Part shown: positions 23,044 through 33,166 of the stretch, piece after piece
Position numbering within the stretch: the first letter of the stretch is position 1
Layout of the letters: each line of letters starts with the position of its first letter
Assembly: GCA_028866935.1 (NCBI GenBank)
Contig: JAGWHH010000004.1
Location: 1 to 35,016, forward strand
DNA length: 35,016 nt
Reading direction: 5' to 3'
Source: Microcaldota archaeon
GTDB taxonomy: Archaea; Micrarchaeota; Micrarchaeia; Micrarchaeales; CABMGC01
The notes under the pieces: model-generated
The model's database searches: none
Seen by the model: the letters and a program-made list of their open reading frames with translations, nothing else
What the model was told of the DNA's origin: nothing
Made by a program: the position numbers and the translations under genes

Positions 23044-23535
23044 TTGACCCTACTGCGTGATTTGTTGGAGCTAAATGAGGCCTCTCTGATAGAAAGTGAG
23101 GTTACAATAAGGAATCTTAGGCTTCCTACTGAAGTACTTGAGACAAGGAGAGCGGCGATAAGATGGTTAGCCCTATCTTTGGGAATAATAAATCCCGGCG
23201 AGTCAAGAATGAGCTCTTTGGCAGTTCTTGATGCTCTTGTCCAGTTCCAGTTTGTAAAGAATGCCGATCCCACTGTAAAGGATATGACAGACTACATAAA
23301 TGCCAACTGGGAGCAGATAAACGAGAAGACGCTTAGATATCACTTGTTGAGGATGAAGAAGATGGGTTACGTTGACAACTCGGGAGGGAAATTCTATTTC
23401 AAGCCGCCGGGCACTGGAGACCGTTTTGATCCGTCAAACTGGGCGTCCAAGACCTTTGAGACCAACTATGGGGAGATAGCTGGAAAGGTAAGCCAGGTAT
23501 TGAAGGACGTGAAGAGCAAAGCTGCAGGCGTTTAG
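23044..23535 (+). CDS. Winged-helix DNA-binding protein
   Basis: This 163-residue protein has a predicted winged helix at about 78-122: VKDMTDYINANWEQINEKTL, RYHLLRMKKMGYVDNSG and a wing strand KFYFKP. The first 55 residues are helical and of unknown fold. The same general layout (HTH with RYHL in the recognition helix) is seen in the regulator at 289. The start is uncertain: TTG at 23044 gives this length, but the TATA-like CATATATTA at 23031-23039 would place transcription start near TTG codons at 23062-23065. It lies one base before the surface-protein gene and may regulate it. The target is unknown. Confidence 0.68.
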   Translation: MTLLRDLLELNEASLIESEVTIRNLRLPTEVLETRRAAIRWLALSLGIINPGESRMSSLAVLDALVQFQFVKNADPTVKDMTDYINANWEQINEKTLRYHLLRMKKMGYVDNSGGKFYFKPPGTGDRFDPSNWASKTFETNYGEIAGKVSQVLKDVKSKAAGV

Positions 23536-23536
23536 C

Positions 23537-25129
23537 ATGGCGGAAATAAAGGAAATTTATATTTGGATAGCATTCTTCATCATAGTCATGGCAGCTGCAG
23601 CGTACATACGATACTTCTACCAACCAGGCATATCTGTAAGCGTGAAGTTCCTTAACAGCTCAAATGCGCAGTTTTATCCTTATGAGAACATAGCAAATCC
23701 GATATCAGTACAGAACACGGGATCCGCTACAATTTATAACATGTCTTTTGGACTTTACATGGACGGCAACCTGAGCAGGATTTACAGGATAAGCATACCG
23801 CCAGGAAAGGCCGCCACTGTAAACTTCAACTTCACCCCTTCGCAAACTGGCACATACAACTTCAGGTTTGTCGCAGATCCAAGCAGCCTTTACAACATAC
23901 AGAACCGAAATGCAGCGCAGTCAACCTTAAGCGTTAGCGTTGCAAGCGCTCAGGCTCCAATGCCTTATGCATTATTTAACAAAACGGGTCTGTTAGGAGA
24001 GGATTCCTACAATATGTCTTCCTTAGGCTTCAATTTTGCATATTATCTCGCTAATGATGCAGGATCATCGCAATTTCTTCTTACGCCATCGCACGCAATG
24101 AACTCATTTCTGTATCCCGCTTTGGGTGTATTCGTGAACTACGGTGCAATAAAGTCAATTTCACTGGCGCATGCGTATTACAAGAACTACTCGCTAGTTT
24201 CAGCATGGGTAAGCGGATTGGTAAATCCTTACTCATTCAAAGAGGCAGCAATTGGCCAGGGGCTTAATGTGACATCGATTGGAAACGTTACTGTTGTAAA
24301 CGTAAACAAGAGTTCTTCAATCTGCATCTGGTATTCAAAAGGCTGGACAAAGAGCCTGGGCTCTTTAGGAGGAGGCAGCTGCGCGCAGTATATAAGACCT
24401 TCAAGCTTCTATTCGCTTAATGCAACGTACGGATCAAGATTTGAGTCTGGAAATACTGTTATTTACAACTACACCGGCTTCTACGGCAATTCGATTTATG
24501 TGGGGCAGTGGTCAGTCCTGCCAAGCAGGTATTTGCTATTCCAGAGCATAGCAAAAGGTTCAAATTTCACAAATGTGTGCGAAGGCAACATACAGGTAGT
24601 ATACAATACCTCATACTGCAACACCTACTATCTTGAACCGCACAATGCAATTATTGTTAAGACTAATGCACTTGTAGGAATGTATAATCTTACTGCCTGG
24701 ATTGTAACAAACAACACAGGACTTGCAAACATATCCGATTCAAACATGAAGCGTATCAGGAATTTCAACGTAACCGGGCAGTCTGCGCAGTTTGTAAGCG
24801 GTTTTGTGAATACGTGCACCATAAACAATTACATTGGGTGCTATGGCTCTAACTGGAATTACAGCAAGCTGACTATCGGGCTGATAAATGGGTACAATTC
24901 AAGCATAAGCCTTGAGAGCATATCGTGCTATACCTCCGGAACTCCGGTTCTCAAAACACTTAATACTACAATACCTTCTGGCCAATACGCAACAATAACA
25001 ACACCTTGCTACCAAAATGGCACTGCGTTGTACGGAGTAGCACTTGGGCTAAACGTATACCTTGGACTTGTGTATCAGGAAAATGGCAACACCATGGTGG
25101 CAAACGGGGAAGCGCAGTTGGTCAGGTAA
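23537..25129 (+). CDS. Membrane-anchored surface protein with an N-terminal CARDB-like domain
   Basis: This 530-residue protein has one N-terminal membrane helix (IYIWIAFFIIVMAAAAYIRY, about 7-26). An immunoglobulin-like module follows (about 33-135; SVKFLNSSNAQFYPYENIAN, TATVNFNFTPSQTGTYNFRF), which is of the CARDB or alpha-galactosidase NEW3 kind. The rest (about 145-530) is rich in Asn, Tyr, Ser and Gly with many N-x-S/T sequons and paired Cys residues (CTINNYIGC, CYTSG), as in extracellular archaeal proteins. It is probably displayed outside. It follows the winged-helix gene by one base and precedes the Lhr helicase gene by 9. I know no characterised homologue. Confidence 0.75.
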   Translation: MAEIKEIYIWIAFFIIVMAAAAYIRYFYQPGISVSVKFLNSSNAQFYPYENIANPISVQNTGSATIYNMSFGLYMDGNLSRIYRISIPPGKAATVNFNFTPSQTGTYNFRFVADPSSLYNIQNRNAAQSTLSVSVASAQAPMPYALFNKTGLLGEDSYNMSSLGFNFAYYLANDAGSSQFLLTPSHAMNSFLYPALGVFVNYGAIKSISLAHAYYKNYSLVSAWVSGLVNPYSFKEAAIGQGLNVTSIGNVTVVNVNKSSSICIWYSKGWTKSLGSLGGGSCAQYIRPSSFYSLNATYGSRFESGNTVIYNYTGFYGNSIYVGQWSVLPSRYLLFQSIAKGSNFTNVCEGNIQVVYNTSYCNTYYLEPHNAIIVKTNALVGMYNLTAWIVTNNTGLANISDSNMKRIRNFNVTGQSAQFVSGFVNTCTINNYIGCYGSNWNYSKLTIGLINGYNSSISLESISCYTSGTPVLKTLNTTIPSGQYATITTPCYQNGTALYGVALGLNVYLGLVYQENGNTMVANGEAQLVR

Positions 25130-25138
25130 TTAATCTTT

Positions 25139-27886
25139 ATGAATAATCCGTACGAGTTATTCCTTACCAGGTTCGCTGATTTTACAGACATACAGAAATC
25201 CGCATTCAAGATTATTGATGAGGGAAATAACTGTATAATAACTGCACCAACAGGAAGCGGCAAGACAGAGGCAGCGCTGCTCCCGATCCTTGACAGGATA
25301 AAGAAACAGGATGGAAAGGGAATATTTGCTATCTACATAACTCCGCTTCGCGCCCTGAACAGGGACCTGATAAAAAGGCTTGAATGGCTTGGAGGCGAGC
25401 TTGGAATAGACATTGCAGTAAGGCATGGAGATACTACAATGGGCGAGCGCAGGGCTCAGTCGCTTAACCCTCCACAGGTATTGATAACCACTCCTGAAAG
25501 CATGCAGAACCTTCTTTTATCACGCAATTTAAGGCGTGCGCTGTCCAACCTTAAAGTGGTGATTGTTGACGAGCTTCACGAGCTTTACTACAACAAAAGG
25601 GGGGCGCAGCTCTCAGTTGCGCTTGAAAGGTTCGAGGAGGTATCAGGGAACTTCCAGAGGATAGGGATAAGCGCAACCATTGGAAACGTTGAAGAGGCAT
25701 CAAGATATCTTTTTGGCAGCAGGACCCACAAGGTAGTTGAATCACTATTGAAAAAGACTTTTGACTTTACAGTAGACATGCCAGTCAGGCCGGAAAAAGA
25801 CAACAAGGACTTCAGAGTCACATTCGGACTTGATCTGCAGGCCTATGCTCGGATAGAGAGGGTTGCTGAGCTCATCCGAAGCTCTAGCGCAACGCTTGTT
25901 TTTTCAAATACCAGGCAGGCTGTAGAATCCTTAGGCAGCAAACTTATTCAGCTCGACAAGGAACAGAAATTTGGGCCGGTTGGAATACACCATAGCTCTA
26001 TAGACAAGATCGAAAGGATAAATATAGAGAACGAATTCAAGGAAGGGAGGCTCAAGGCGCTTATTGCCACAAGCTCGCTTGAGCTTGGAATAGACATCGG
26101 AAAGATTGATCTTGTAGTACAGTATGGGTCCCCGAAGCAGGCGATAAGGCTTATACAGCGCGTTGGAAGGGGAGGGCATCGTGAAGGAGGGGTGTCAAAG
26201 GGGATAATAATAGTGCATAATCCGCTTGACGGGCTTGAAGCCCTGGCGATAGTGGCCTCGGCAATCAACTCAAAGCTTGAAAAGCAGCACATAGAGAACT
26301 GTGCACTTGATGTGCTTGCAAACCAGATAGCTGCAATGTCACTGGAGTATGGAACTGTAGATAAGTCAAAGGTCTTCCAGATTGTGAGAAGGGCTTACCC
26401 GTATAGGGACCTGAAGGAGGCCGAGTTTGAGCGCGTGCTCTTATTGCTTTCAGACCTAAGGCTGATAGCCTATGAGAAAACAAACATCATCAGGCGTGGG
26501 AAGGGAAGGCAGTACTTTATCAAGGCGATAAGCGTAATACCCGATTCGTCCAGGTTTGTGGTAAAGGAGGCCTCTGACAATAAGATAATATCGACACTTG
26601 ATGAGGAATTCGTATATAATTACATAGACGACAGCGCGGTCTTCATAACTAAGGGCCTTCCTTGGAAGGTGCTTAGCGTTGAGGAAGATGTAATTTATGT
26701 GGAGCAAAGCCATGACCTTACAGCCGCAATACCTGATTGGGACGGAGAGGACATACCGGTATCAAGAGATATTGCGGAATCGGTATTTTTGAGCTTTGCA
26801 GGCTTTTCCGACAAGAAATTTATGCAGCCGGACACTATGCAGTTGCTTTCTGACTTTGTATCTTCGCAGAATGCTTTCTTCGTACCTAAAAAGGATATAG
26901 TAATGGTAGAGGAGCTGGAGAACTGTGCACTTGCATACGTTCCACTTGGAAAGCAGGCCAATGAGTACCTTGCAAAGGTTCTTGCAGTGATGGCATCTTC
27001 GTTGGCAGGCAACAGAATTAATGTAAAGGCCACACCGTACTGCTTGATTTTTGATTACAGTAATGTTATGAGACGTCCGGATACGGCAAAACTGCTTGAA
27101 GCCCTGAAGAATATTGACTTCGGGAGCACGAAGTTGATAGCGGCTTCGGACCTTTTCAGGTATAAATTTATCCAGGCTGCAAAACTTTTTGGGGTTGCGG
27201 AAAAGAAGGCCAAGATAACAAAGGGCATGGCCAGCAGGATAATAAGCTTCTATGAAAATTCGCCGATAAACGATGAGACGCTGCGCGACCTGTATAAAAA
27301 TTATTTTGACATACAAACCGCAAAGGATTTTGTGGAGAGCCTTAGCAGTGGATCGATAAAGATACAGAGGGTAAAGAAATCCGGATCACCACTGTCCAGA
27401 GAGATACTTCAGGCAGTTTATAGGTATGGCGAACTCCTTTCTACTCCTGAAAGAATATCAGTCATAGAGAAACTCATGGAGAAGTTTGATGGAAGGAGTG
27501 TGAAGATGAAGTGCACCTATTGCGGCCATGTATTTAGTGAAAAAATATCGATGAGTAGGGAAAGAAAGATATTTTGCACCTCTTGCAAGAGCCCTCTTGC
27601 GGTTATCTTTAGCGAGAAATACGATGAGATAGTGTCTAAGCGGCTTGAGGGAAGGAGAATGACCGTGTCAGACAACGATGCCTACAAAATAATGATGAAG
27701 GAGGCCAGTTTGGTAGATGCATATGGAGATCGGGCCCTTGTTGCGTTATCAACTTATGGGATAGGAGTTGATACTGCGGCAAGACTGTTAAAGTATGTAA
27801 GAGGCGATTACAAAATGTTCTTCGTGGATGTGATAGATGCACAGAAGAACTTCATAAAAAACAGAAAGTTCTGGAAAATAGATTAG
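25139..27886 (+). CDS. Lhr-type superfamily 2 helicase with a C-terminal zinc finger
   Basis: Lhr-family enzymes are ATP-dependent 3'-5' helicases acting on DNA, RNA or hybrids in repair and RNA metabolism. The 915-residue protein starts with a Q motif (FTDIQKSAF), Walker A APTGSGKTEA (36-45), ITPLRALNRDL, ITTPESMQNLL, the DELH box (144-147), GISATIGN, then the second RecA domain with ATSSLELGIDIGKIDLVVQY and LIQRVGRGGHREGG, the Lhr-specific motif VI. The winged helix, helical and Lhr-core domains follow. Near the C-terminus is a zinc finger KCTYCGHVFSEK with CTSCKS. It is the last gene of the plus-strand unit from 23044, ending 4 bases inside the convergent gene. Confidence 0.93.
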   Translation: MNNPYELFLTRFADFTDIQKSAFKIIDEGNNCIITAPTGSGKTEAALLPILDRIKKQDGKGIFAIYITPLRALNRDLIKRLEWLGGELGIDIAVRHGDTTMGERRAQSLNPPQVLITTPESMQNLLLSRNLRRALSNLKVVIVDELHELYYNKRGAQLSVALERFEEVSGNFQRIGISATIGNVEEASRYLFGSRTHKVVESLLKKTFDFTVDMPVRPEKDNKDFRVTFGLDLQAYARIERVAELIRSSSATLVFSNTRQAVESLGSKLIQLDKEQKFGPVGIHHSSIDKIERINIENEFKEGRLKALIATSSLELGIDIGKIDLVVQYGSPKQAIRLIQRVGRGGHREGGVSKGIIIVHNPLDGLEALAIVASAINSKLEKQHIENCALDVLANQIAAMSLEYGTVDKSKVFQIVRRAYPYRDLKEAEFERVLLLLSDLRLIAYEKTNIIRRGKGRQYFIKAISVIPDSSRFVVKEASDNKIISTLDEEFVYNYIDDSAVFITKGLPWKVLSVEEDVIYVEQSHDLTAAIPDWDGEDIPVSRDIAESVFLSFAGFSDKKFMQPDTMQLLSDFVSSQNAFFVPKKDIVMVEELENCALAYVPLGKQANEYLAKVLAVMASSLAGNRINVKATPYCLIFDYSNVMRRPDTAKLLEALKNIDFGSTKLIAASDLFRYKFIQAAKLFGVAEKKAKITKGMASRIISFYENSPINDETLRDLYKNYFDIQTAKDFVESLSSGSIKIQRVKKSGSPLSREILQAVYRYGELLSTPERISVIEKLMEKFDGRSVKMKCTYCGHVFSEKISMSRERKIFCTSCKSPLAVIFSEKYDEIVSKRLEGRRMTVSDNDAYKIMMKEASLVDAYGDRALVALSTYGIGVDTAARLLKYVRGDYKMFFVDVIDAQKNFIKNRKFWKID

Positions 27887-28587
27887 TTGTTATCGCTTCC
27901 TGCTTCAACTAGCCCTCGCAGGGCAGGAGAGAGCTCTTCAACTGGTCTGAGAGGCACTACCGATCCGCCAGTTTGCCTTCTTCTTGGCTGCTTAGTACGC
28001 TTTATTATCACAACGACTGTAGCTTCATGTTCATGCTTGCTGTTGTCAATATACAGCAGCTTGTCGTTGAAAAATCTCCTTGAGCGGAAATCTACCAGGG
28101 TATGATGATCGCCTTGCCTAACAAGTGCCCTCTCCTTGAAAGGCAGTTTGTGCCATTCGGCTTCGTTTACTGCCTCAAGCCTGCCGCTTCTGTAATTTAT
28201 CCTGTAATGGCCGCTTGCTTTTGCTGGAACGTCGCTAACGTAGATTTTCTCGCCTTCTAGCATCCCAAGCAGTTCGGGATTTGACTTTGCCAGTTTGATT
28301 ACTTCGCGCATTGTGGCTATCTTTCCGCTGTGCTGCTTTGCCAGCCGGACTGATTCTTCGTAGTCGCCCCTGTTTTCAAATATTTTTGCCAGTACTTCGT
28401 TGGTCTTTATCTCTTCCTCAAGTTTCGCGGGCTCTGCCATGTGCGGCATAAGTCCATGCGGCACTCCGACTAGGCCAATTGAACTGCCGTGCACTGGAAT
28501 AGTATGCATGGCTGGGCGCCTTTGGCTAACTAATTCTAGCTTATTCCAAGCAGGTGTTGCGGCTTGAGGCCTTCTTGTCCTTTCCAT
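27883..28587 (-). CDS. Unknown protein, paralogous family member C
   Basis: This 234-residue protein is the longest of three paralogues (others at 6764 and 7195). The shared core is at about 85-205: KIATMREVIKLAKSNPELLG, GEKIYVSDV, SGHYRINYRSG, EAEWHKLPFKERALVRQG, DKLLYIDNS and EATVVVIIKRTK. A Pro/Arg-rich N-terminus (1-50) and a short C-terminal tail are extra. No membrane helix or enzymatic motif is visible. A TATA-like TATTTAAATG at 28609-28618 and GGAG upstream of the ATG suggest an own promoter, 57 bases after gyrA. I do not recognise the family. Confidence 0.75.
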   Translation of the reverse strand: MERTRRPQAATPAWNKLELVSQRRPAMHTIPVHGSSIGLVGVPHGLMPHMAEPAKLEEEIKTNEVLAKIFENRGDYEESVRLAKQHSGKIATMREVIKLAKSNPELLGMLEGEKIYVSDVPAKASGHYRINYRSGRLEAVNEAEWHKLPFKERALVRQGDHHTLVDFRSRRFFNDKLLYIDNSKHEHEATVVVIIKRTKQPRRRQTGGSVVPLRPVEELSPALRGLVEAGSDNN

Positions 28588-28644
28588 AATAGGATTAGCT
28601 CCTGGTATTGTATTTAAATGCTATCTGCGAGTTTTCGACGGTTA

Positions 28645-31074
28645 TTATGCAGTTGGCATTGCTGCGATGGGGCTATCGCTGTGCAAAAGCATCGCATCAA
28701 CAACCCTGGCACCCTGCTGGAGGTGCATCAGCCTTACCCCACTTGCGGCCCTTCCTGTGACCCTTATCTCGCTTATTGGGAAGGTTATGCTAACTCCAAG
28801 GGAATTTATGAGCACAACTTTGTCCTCGTTGCTAAGGAAGAGCACTTTCTGGACGTTGCCGGTCTTCTCGTTCACCCTCAAGTTGATCACGCCGCCGCCT
28901 CCCCTTCCCTGGAGCCTGTACTCAGTTATGTCAGTTATCTTTCCATAGCCATTTTCAGTGATTGTCAGTATGCTCCCAGTCTCGTTTGCAGCAATGATGT
29001 TTCTTGCTTCGTCATTTTGTGCTAGCCTGATGCCCCTTACTCCGATAGCATTCCTGCCGATATACCTTAGGTCTGACTCCGGGAACTTTACCGACTTGCC
29101 TGCCTTAGTCGCAACGATGAGATTATTCTTGTTGGAATATAGTATGACGTCTGCTATCTGGTCGTTAGGGTTAATTGTTATTGCCCTGACCCCGTTTGCC
29201 CTTGGCTTTGAGAAGAGTGATGCCTTTACTTTCTTCACCAGTCCCTTTAACGTAAGGAAGGCGAGTTGGGAATTTTCAAACTCATTTACGTTTAGTACCT
29301 TGATTATCTTCTCCTCTTTTGTATCCACAAGGTTGACTATCGCCTTTCCTTCCGAGTATCTGCCGCTTTCTGGGACATTGTATGCCTTAATCCAATAAGC
29401 CCTGCCTGCGTTTGTCATGCAGATTATGAAATCCTTGTTGTTGCAGGTTAGGATCTGCTTTGCGTAGTCCCCTTCCTTTAAGTTAATTGATATTATTCCC
29501 TTTCCTCCCCTTCCCTGCTCTTTGTAATTTGCAAGACCAAGCTTCTTTACATAGCCGTTGTTAGTAAGTATGACCGTAACCTTCTCGTTGCTTATTATGT
29601 CCTCGTTGGTTATCTCCGGTCCTTCTTCCAGGTACTGTATCTGTGTCTTCCTTGGCCTTGAGAACTTTTTCTTTATCTCTGATGTCTCCTCAATTATTAT
29701 TTTGTCAATGGCTTGTGGGCTCTCTATGACACCGTTGTAGTACTTCACCTTGCTTTCCAGTTCGGACTTTTCCTTGCCAAGTGAATCGTTTTCGAGATGA
29801 GTCAGCCTGCTAAGCTTCATTTCAAGAATTGCGTTGGCCTGCTTGTCAGTCAAGCTGTACTCGTGCATAAGCTTGCTTCTTGCCTCGCTCACTTCGCCGC
29901 TCGCCTTTATTGTTGTAATTACGGCGTCTATTTTGTCTATGGCAATAAGCAGTCCCTCTACTATATGTAATCTGCTCTTTGCAACTTCAAGCTCGAACTT
30001 GCTTCTTCTGAGAATTACCTCCCTCCTGTGAGTTATGAATGTGTCTATGAACTGTATGATCGTTAGGCTTTTCAGGCTCTTTCCCACTACTGCAAGGTTT
30101 ATTATAGGGAACGTGACTTGAAGCTGTGTATGCTTGTAAAGCATGTTCAGGATCTGGTTGCCGTCAGACTCGTCTTTGAAATCGATCACTATGCGTATTC
30201 CTGCCTTATCGCTCTCGTCCCTTATGTCCCTTAGCCCTACGATGATCTTATCCCTTGCAAGCTGAGCCATGGTTTGCATAAGATTGGACTTGTTTACATT
30301 GTAGGGGATCTCTGATATTATGATTTTATTGTGCTTTGAATCGATTTCCGACTTTGCCCTTATGCTCAGCTGTCCTCTTCCGTACTTGTAACCATTATAT
30401 GCATTTTGCGACATTAGAGCTATGCCGCCAGTCGGAAAGTCTGGCCCTTTTATTATATTGAGCATGTCGTCCTGGGTTGACTCCTTGTTTGTAATGCGGT
30501 AGGTTATCGCGTCGCAGATTTCCGCCAGATTATGTGGTGGTATGCTTGTTGCAACGCCTACGGCTATTCCCGTTGCGCCGTTGATAAGAAGGTTTGGGAC
30601 TTTTGATGGAAGAATGATCGGCTCAGTTTCAGTATCGTCGAAGTTTGGTACGAACTCTACTGTATCTTTGTCAATATCTTCGAGTATCTCTTCGGCCAGC
30701 TTTGTTAGCTTAACTTCGGTGTATCGCTGAGCTGCTGGCGGATCCCCATCGATTGACCCCATGTTACCTTGTCCTTGCACAAGAAGATAGTTTGTGGAGA
30801 AGTTTTGCGCAAGCCTTGTTAACGCGTCGTATATTGCGGCGTCGCCGTGTGGGTGGTATTTTCCCATTACCTCTCCGGTAATTCTTGCGCTCTTTTTGGT
30901 GGGCAGGTTGTTGAAGTTCTTGAGATTGTACATGCCGTATAGTATCCTTCTTTGCACCGGCTTGAGACCGTCTCTGGCATCAGGTATGGCCCTGCCTATA
31001 ATGACGCTCATGGCGTAATCTATGTAGCTCGACTGTAGCTCGTCTTCCAATGAAATCGGGACTATCTCTTGCAT
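28645..31074 (-). CDS. gyrA: DNA gyrase subunit A
   Basis: GyrA cuts and rejoins the DNA gate of gyrase, which introduces negative supercoils at the cost of ATP. The 809-residue protein has [15 protein letters not shown] (35-49), the quinolone-region [17 protein letters not shown] (74-90), the catalytic Tyr118 in [14 protein letters not shown], and a six-bladed C-terminal beta-pinwheel with the GyrA box variant QGRGGKG. The box supports gyrase rather than topoisomerase IV. Position 79 is Ala where E. coli has Ser83. Archaeal gyrase is believed to come from bacteria. The start lies 2 bases after the gyrB stop. Confidence 0.97.
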   Translation of the reverse strand: MQEIVPISLEDELQSSYIDYAMSVIIGRAIPDARDGLKPVQRRILYGMYNLKNFNNLPTKKSARITGEVMGKYHPHGDAAIYDALTRLAQNFSTNYLLVQGQGNMGSIDGDPPAAQRYTEVKLTKLAEEILEDIDKDTVEFVPNFDDTETEPIILPSKVPNLLINGATGIAVGVATSIPPHNLAEICDAITYRITNKESTQDDMLNIIKGPDFPTGGIALMSQNAYNGYKYGRGQLSIRAKSEIDSKHNKIIISEIPYNVNKSNLMQTMAQLARDKIIVGLRDIRDESDKAGIRIVIDFKDESDGNQILNMLYKHTQLQVTFPIINLAVVGKSLKSLTIIQFIDTFITHRREVILRRSKFELEVAKSRLHIVEGLLIAIDKIDAVITTIKASGEVSEARSKLMHEYSLTDKQANAILEMKLSRLTHLENDSLGKEKSELESKVKYYNGVIESPQAIDKIIIEETSEIKKKFSRPRKTQIQYLEEGPEITNEDIISNEKVTVILTNNGYVKKLGLANYKEQGRGGKGIISINLKEGDYAKQILTCNNKDFIICMTNAGRAYWIKAYNVPESGRYSEGKAIVNLVDTKEEKIIKVLNVNEFENSQLAFLTLKGLVKKVKASLFSKPRANGVRAITINPNDQIADVILYSNKNNLIVATKAGKSVKFPESDLRYIGRNAIGVRGIRLAQNDEARNIIAANETGSILTITENGYGKITDITEYRLQGRGGGGVINLRVNEKTGNVQKVLFLSNEDKVVLINSLGVSITFPISEIRVTGRAASGVRLMHLQQGARVVDAMLLHSDSPIAAMPTA

Positions 31075-31076
31075 AA

Positions 31077-32996
31077 TTATACATCCAGCGCTCTGACCGA
31101 TTCTGCATGCTCGTGCAGAAACTTTCTTCTCTGCAGTACATCAGTTCCCATAAGTATGCTGAACAGCTCCTCTGCCCTTTGTGCATCCACTATAGTGATT
31201 TTCTTGAGCTTCCTGTTTTCTGGGTTCATTGTCGTCTCCCAGAGTTGGTCTTCGTTCATCTCTCCGAGTCCCTTGTATCTTTGTAGTCCATCAAACTCGC
31301 CGAGCTCCTTTCGTTTTGCCTGTAGCTCTTCATCACTGTAGCAGTAATAGAAGGTCTTGCCTTTGGTTATCTTGTATAAGGGAGGTATTGCTGCGTATAC
31401 GTAACCTTGCTCGATGATTTTTTTCATGTATCTGTAGAAGAATGTAAGGAGCAGTGTCCTGATGTGGCTGCCGTCGACATCTGCATCGGTCATAATGATT
31501 ATTTTCTTGTACCTGATGTTGTCAGCGTTGAATGTCTCGTTTATTCCTGTTCCGAATGCAGTTATCATTGCCTTTATTTCTGCATTGTCGAAAATACGTT
31601 CATCGCTTGCCTTCTCAACGTTGAGTATCTTTCCCCTGAGTGGGAGTATTGCTTGTATGTTCTTGTCTCTTCCCTGCTTGCTTGAACCTCCTGCGCTCTG
31701 TCCTTCAACTATGAATAGCTCTGCCTTTTCTGGGTCATCTATCAGGCAATCGGCAAGCTTACCTGGCAGTACTGCGCTCTCGAATATTGACTTCTTCCTT
31801 GCCATCTCTCTTGCTTTTCTTGCGCTCTCCCTGGCATTTGCAGCAGACATAACTTTTGTAACAAGCGCTCTTGCTTCTGCGGGATGCTCCTCGAAATATC
31901 TTGAAAGGTATTGGTAGACCTGCCCCTCGACTATGCTCTTTATGTAAACGTTTCCGAGTTTTTCCTTTGTCTGGCCTTCGAATTCGGGATTCTGCATCAG
32001 CACGCTGAGCACCCCACACAGTCCCTCCCTTGTGTCATCTCCGGTTATCTTAAGCTGGCCTTTAGGATTGAGCTTGTTTTTATCGATATAATTGAGTATT
32101 GCCCTTGTTATTGCTGCATGGAAGCCGCTCAAGTGAGTTCCTCCTTCTGTTGTCTTTATGTTATTTACAAACGGCTCTATCTTTTCATCATATGAATCAG
32201 TGTACTGGATTGCAAAGTCGACAATGGTATTGCCTTCCTGCTTTTTGGCGTTGATTATGCTTGTTACTGTATTAGCGCCCTTTGTTATGTACTTGATAAA
32301 ATCCTTGATGCCTTCCTGGGATAGAAATACTTCCTCTTCGTGAGTGCTGAATCTGTCATCTATAAGAGTTATTTTTAACCCTGGATTAAGGAAGGTCGTG
32401 TATCTGATCCTCTCCTTTAGCATAGATGAGTCAAATGTCTGCACGCTGAATATTTCCTTGTCTGGCTTGAATATTATGCTTGTTCCGTGTTCCTGTGTCT
32501 CGCCCATTATCTGTACTTGTGTTAATGGAATGCCCCTGCCGAAATTTTGACGGTATATGTGGCCGTTTTTCATTACGGTTACATGAGTGTATTCTGAGAG
32601 AGCGTTTACTACGGTAAGTCCGACTCCGTGAAGCCCTCCGGACACTTTGTAAACGTCGTTGTTGAATTTTGCGCCTTTGTGAATCGTAGTCATGATGACT
32701 TCAAGTGCGCTCTTGTTGTACTTTTCCATTATGTCTACAGGTATTCCTCTCCCATCGTCAGTTACCTCTGCTATGTCGCCCTCAGCGTCCTGCGTAAGGT
32801 GTATTGTTATATTCTTACAAAACCCGGCAGCAGACTCGTCTACAGCGTTATCTACAACCTCGTAAAGTAAATGGAGTACGCCGGCCGCGCTGGTAGACCC
32901 GATGTACATACCAGGCCTTTTGCGTATGCCCTGCACGCCCTCAAGGACCTGAATTTTTGATGCGTCGTAGCTATCAGTCATTGATTCCATCAACAT
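31077..32996 (-). CDS. gyrB: DNA gyrase subunit B
   Basis: GyrB is the ATPase subunit of gyrase. The GHKL domain shows YDASKIQVLEGVQGIRKRPG, DNAVDESAAGFC, VTDDGRGIPVD and the ATP-lid GGLHGVGLTVVNALS. The transducer has RRTKEG-like and KLGN stretches, and the Toprim domain has LFIVEGQSAGGSSKQGRDKN and MTDADVDGSHIRTLLL, followed by RYKGLGEMNEDQLWETTM. With 639 residues it is of the short GyrB type lacking the extra Gram-negative insert. The start could be ATG at 32996, 32990 or 32981, or TTG at 33002; the first ATG is given. A TATA box at 33032-33043 fits any of them. Confidence 0.97.
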   Translation of the reverse strand: MLMESMTDSYDASKIQVLEGVQGIRKRPGMYIGSTSAAGVLHLLYEVVDNAVDESAAGFCKNITIHLTQDAEGDIAEVTDDGRGIPVDIMEKYNKSALEVIMTTIHKGAKFNNDVYKVSGGLHGVGLTVVNALSEYTHVTVMKNGHIYRQNFGRGIPLTQVQIMGETQEHGTSIIFKPDKEIFSVQTFDSSMLKERIRYTTFLNPGLKITLIDDRFSTHEEEVFLSQEGIKDFIKYITKGANTVTSIINAKKQEGNTIVDFAIQYTDSYDEKIEPFVNNIKTTEGGTHLSGFHAAITRAILNYIDKNKLNPKGQLKITGDDTREGLCGVLSVLMQNPEFEGQTKEKLGNVYIKSIVEGQVYQYLSRYFEEHPAEARALVTKVMSAANARESARKAREMARKKSIFESAVLPGKLADCLIDDPEKAELFIVEGQSAGGSSKQGRDKNIQAILPLRGKILNVEKASDERIFDNAEIKAMITAFGTGINETFNADNIRYKKIIIMTDADVDGSHIRTLLLTFFYRYMKKIIEQGYVYAAIPPLYKITKGKTFYYCYSDEELQAKRKELGEFDGLQRYKGLGEMNEDQLWETTMNPENRKLKKITIVDAQRAEELFSILMGTDVLQRRKFLHEHAESVRALDV

Positions 32997-33031
32997 CAGC
33001 AATAAAGTAACTGTATACAGATGGGTTATAA

Positions 33032-33043
33032 GTAATATAAACC
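33032..33043 (-). promoter_or_regulatory. TATA box of the gyrB-gyrA operon
   Basis: On the minus strand GGTTTATATTAC lies about 35-50 bases before the possible gyrB ATG codons. The predicted leader is about 15-30 bases. The region between this and the divergent gene also holds the inverted repeats ACGAC/GTCGT (33063-33080) and CCCTCGGAGGG (33093-33103), which may be regulator sites. Confidence 0.45.
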
Positions 33044-33166
33044 TTTTTGCGAGGTTTTTCCGACGACAAATAAACGTCGTGATTGCTTTTTGCCCTCGGA
33101 GGGAGGTTTCGTTTTCTTATTTGGGCTTGCCATCTCTTTTATAAGTTATTTGAGCAAAATAGGAGC

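Noticed and set aside
33083-33166. Longer N-terminus for the COG2403 protein
   Set aside because: The extra 28 residues have no similarity to the family, and a TATA box lies within them; the ATG at 33167 with AGGAGC upstream fits better.
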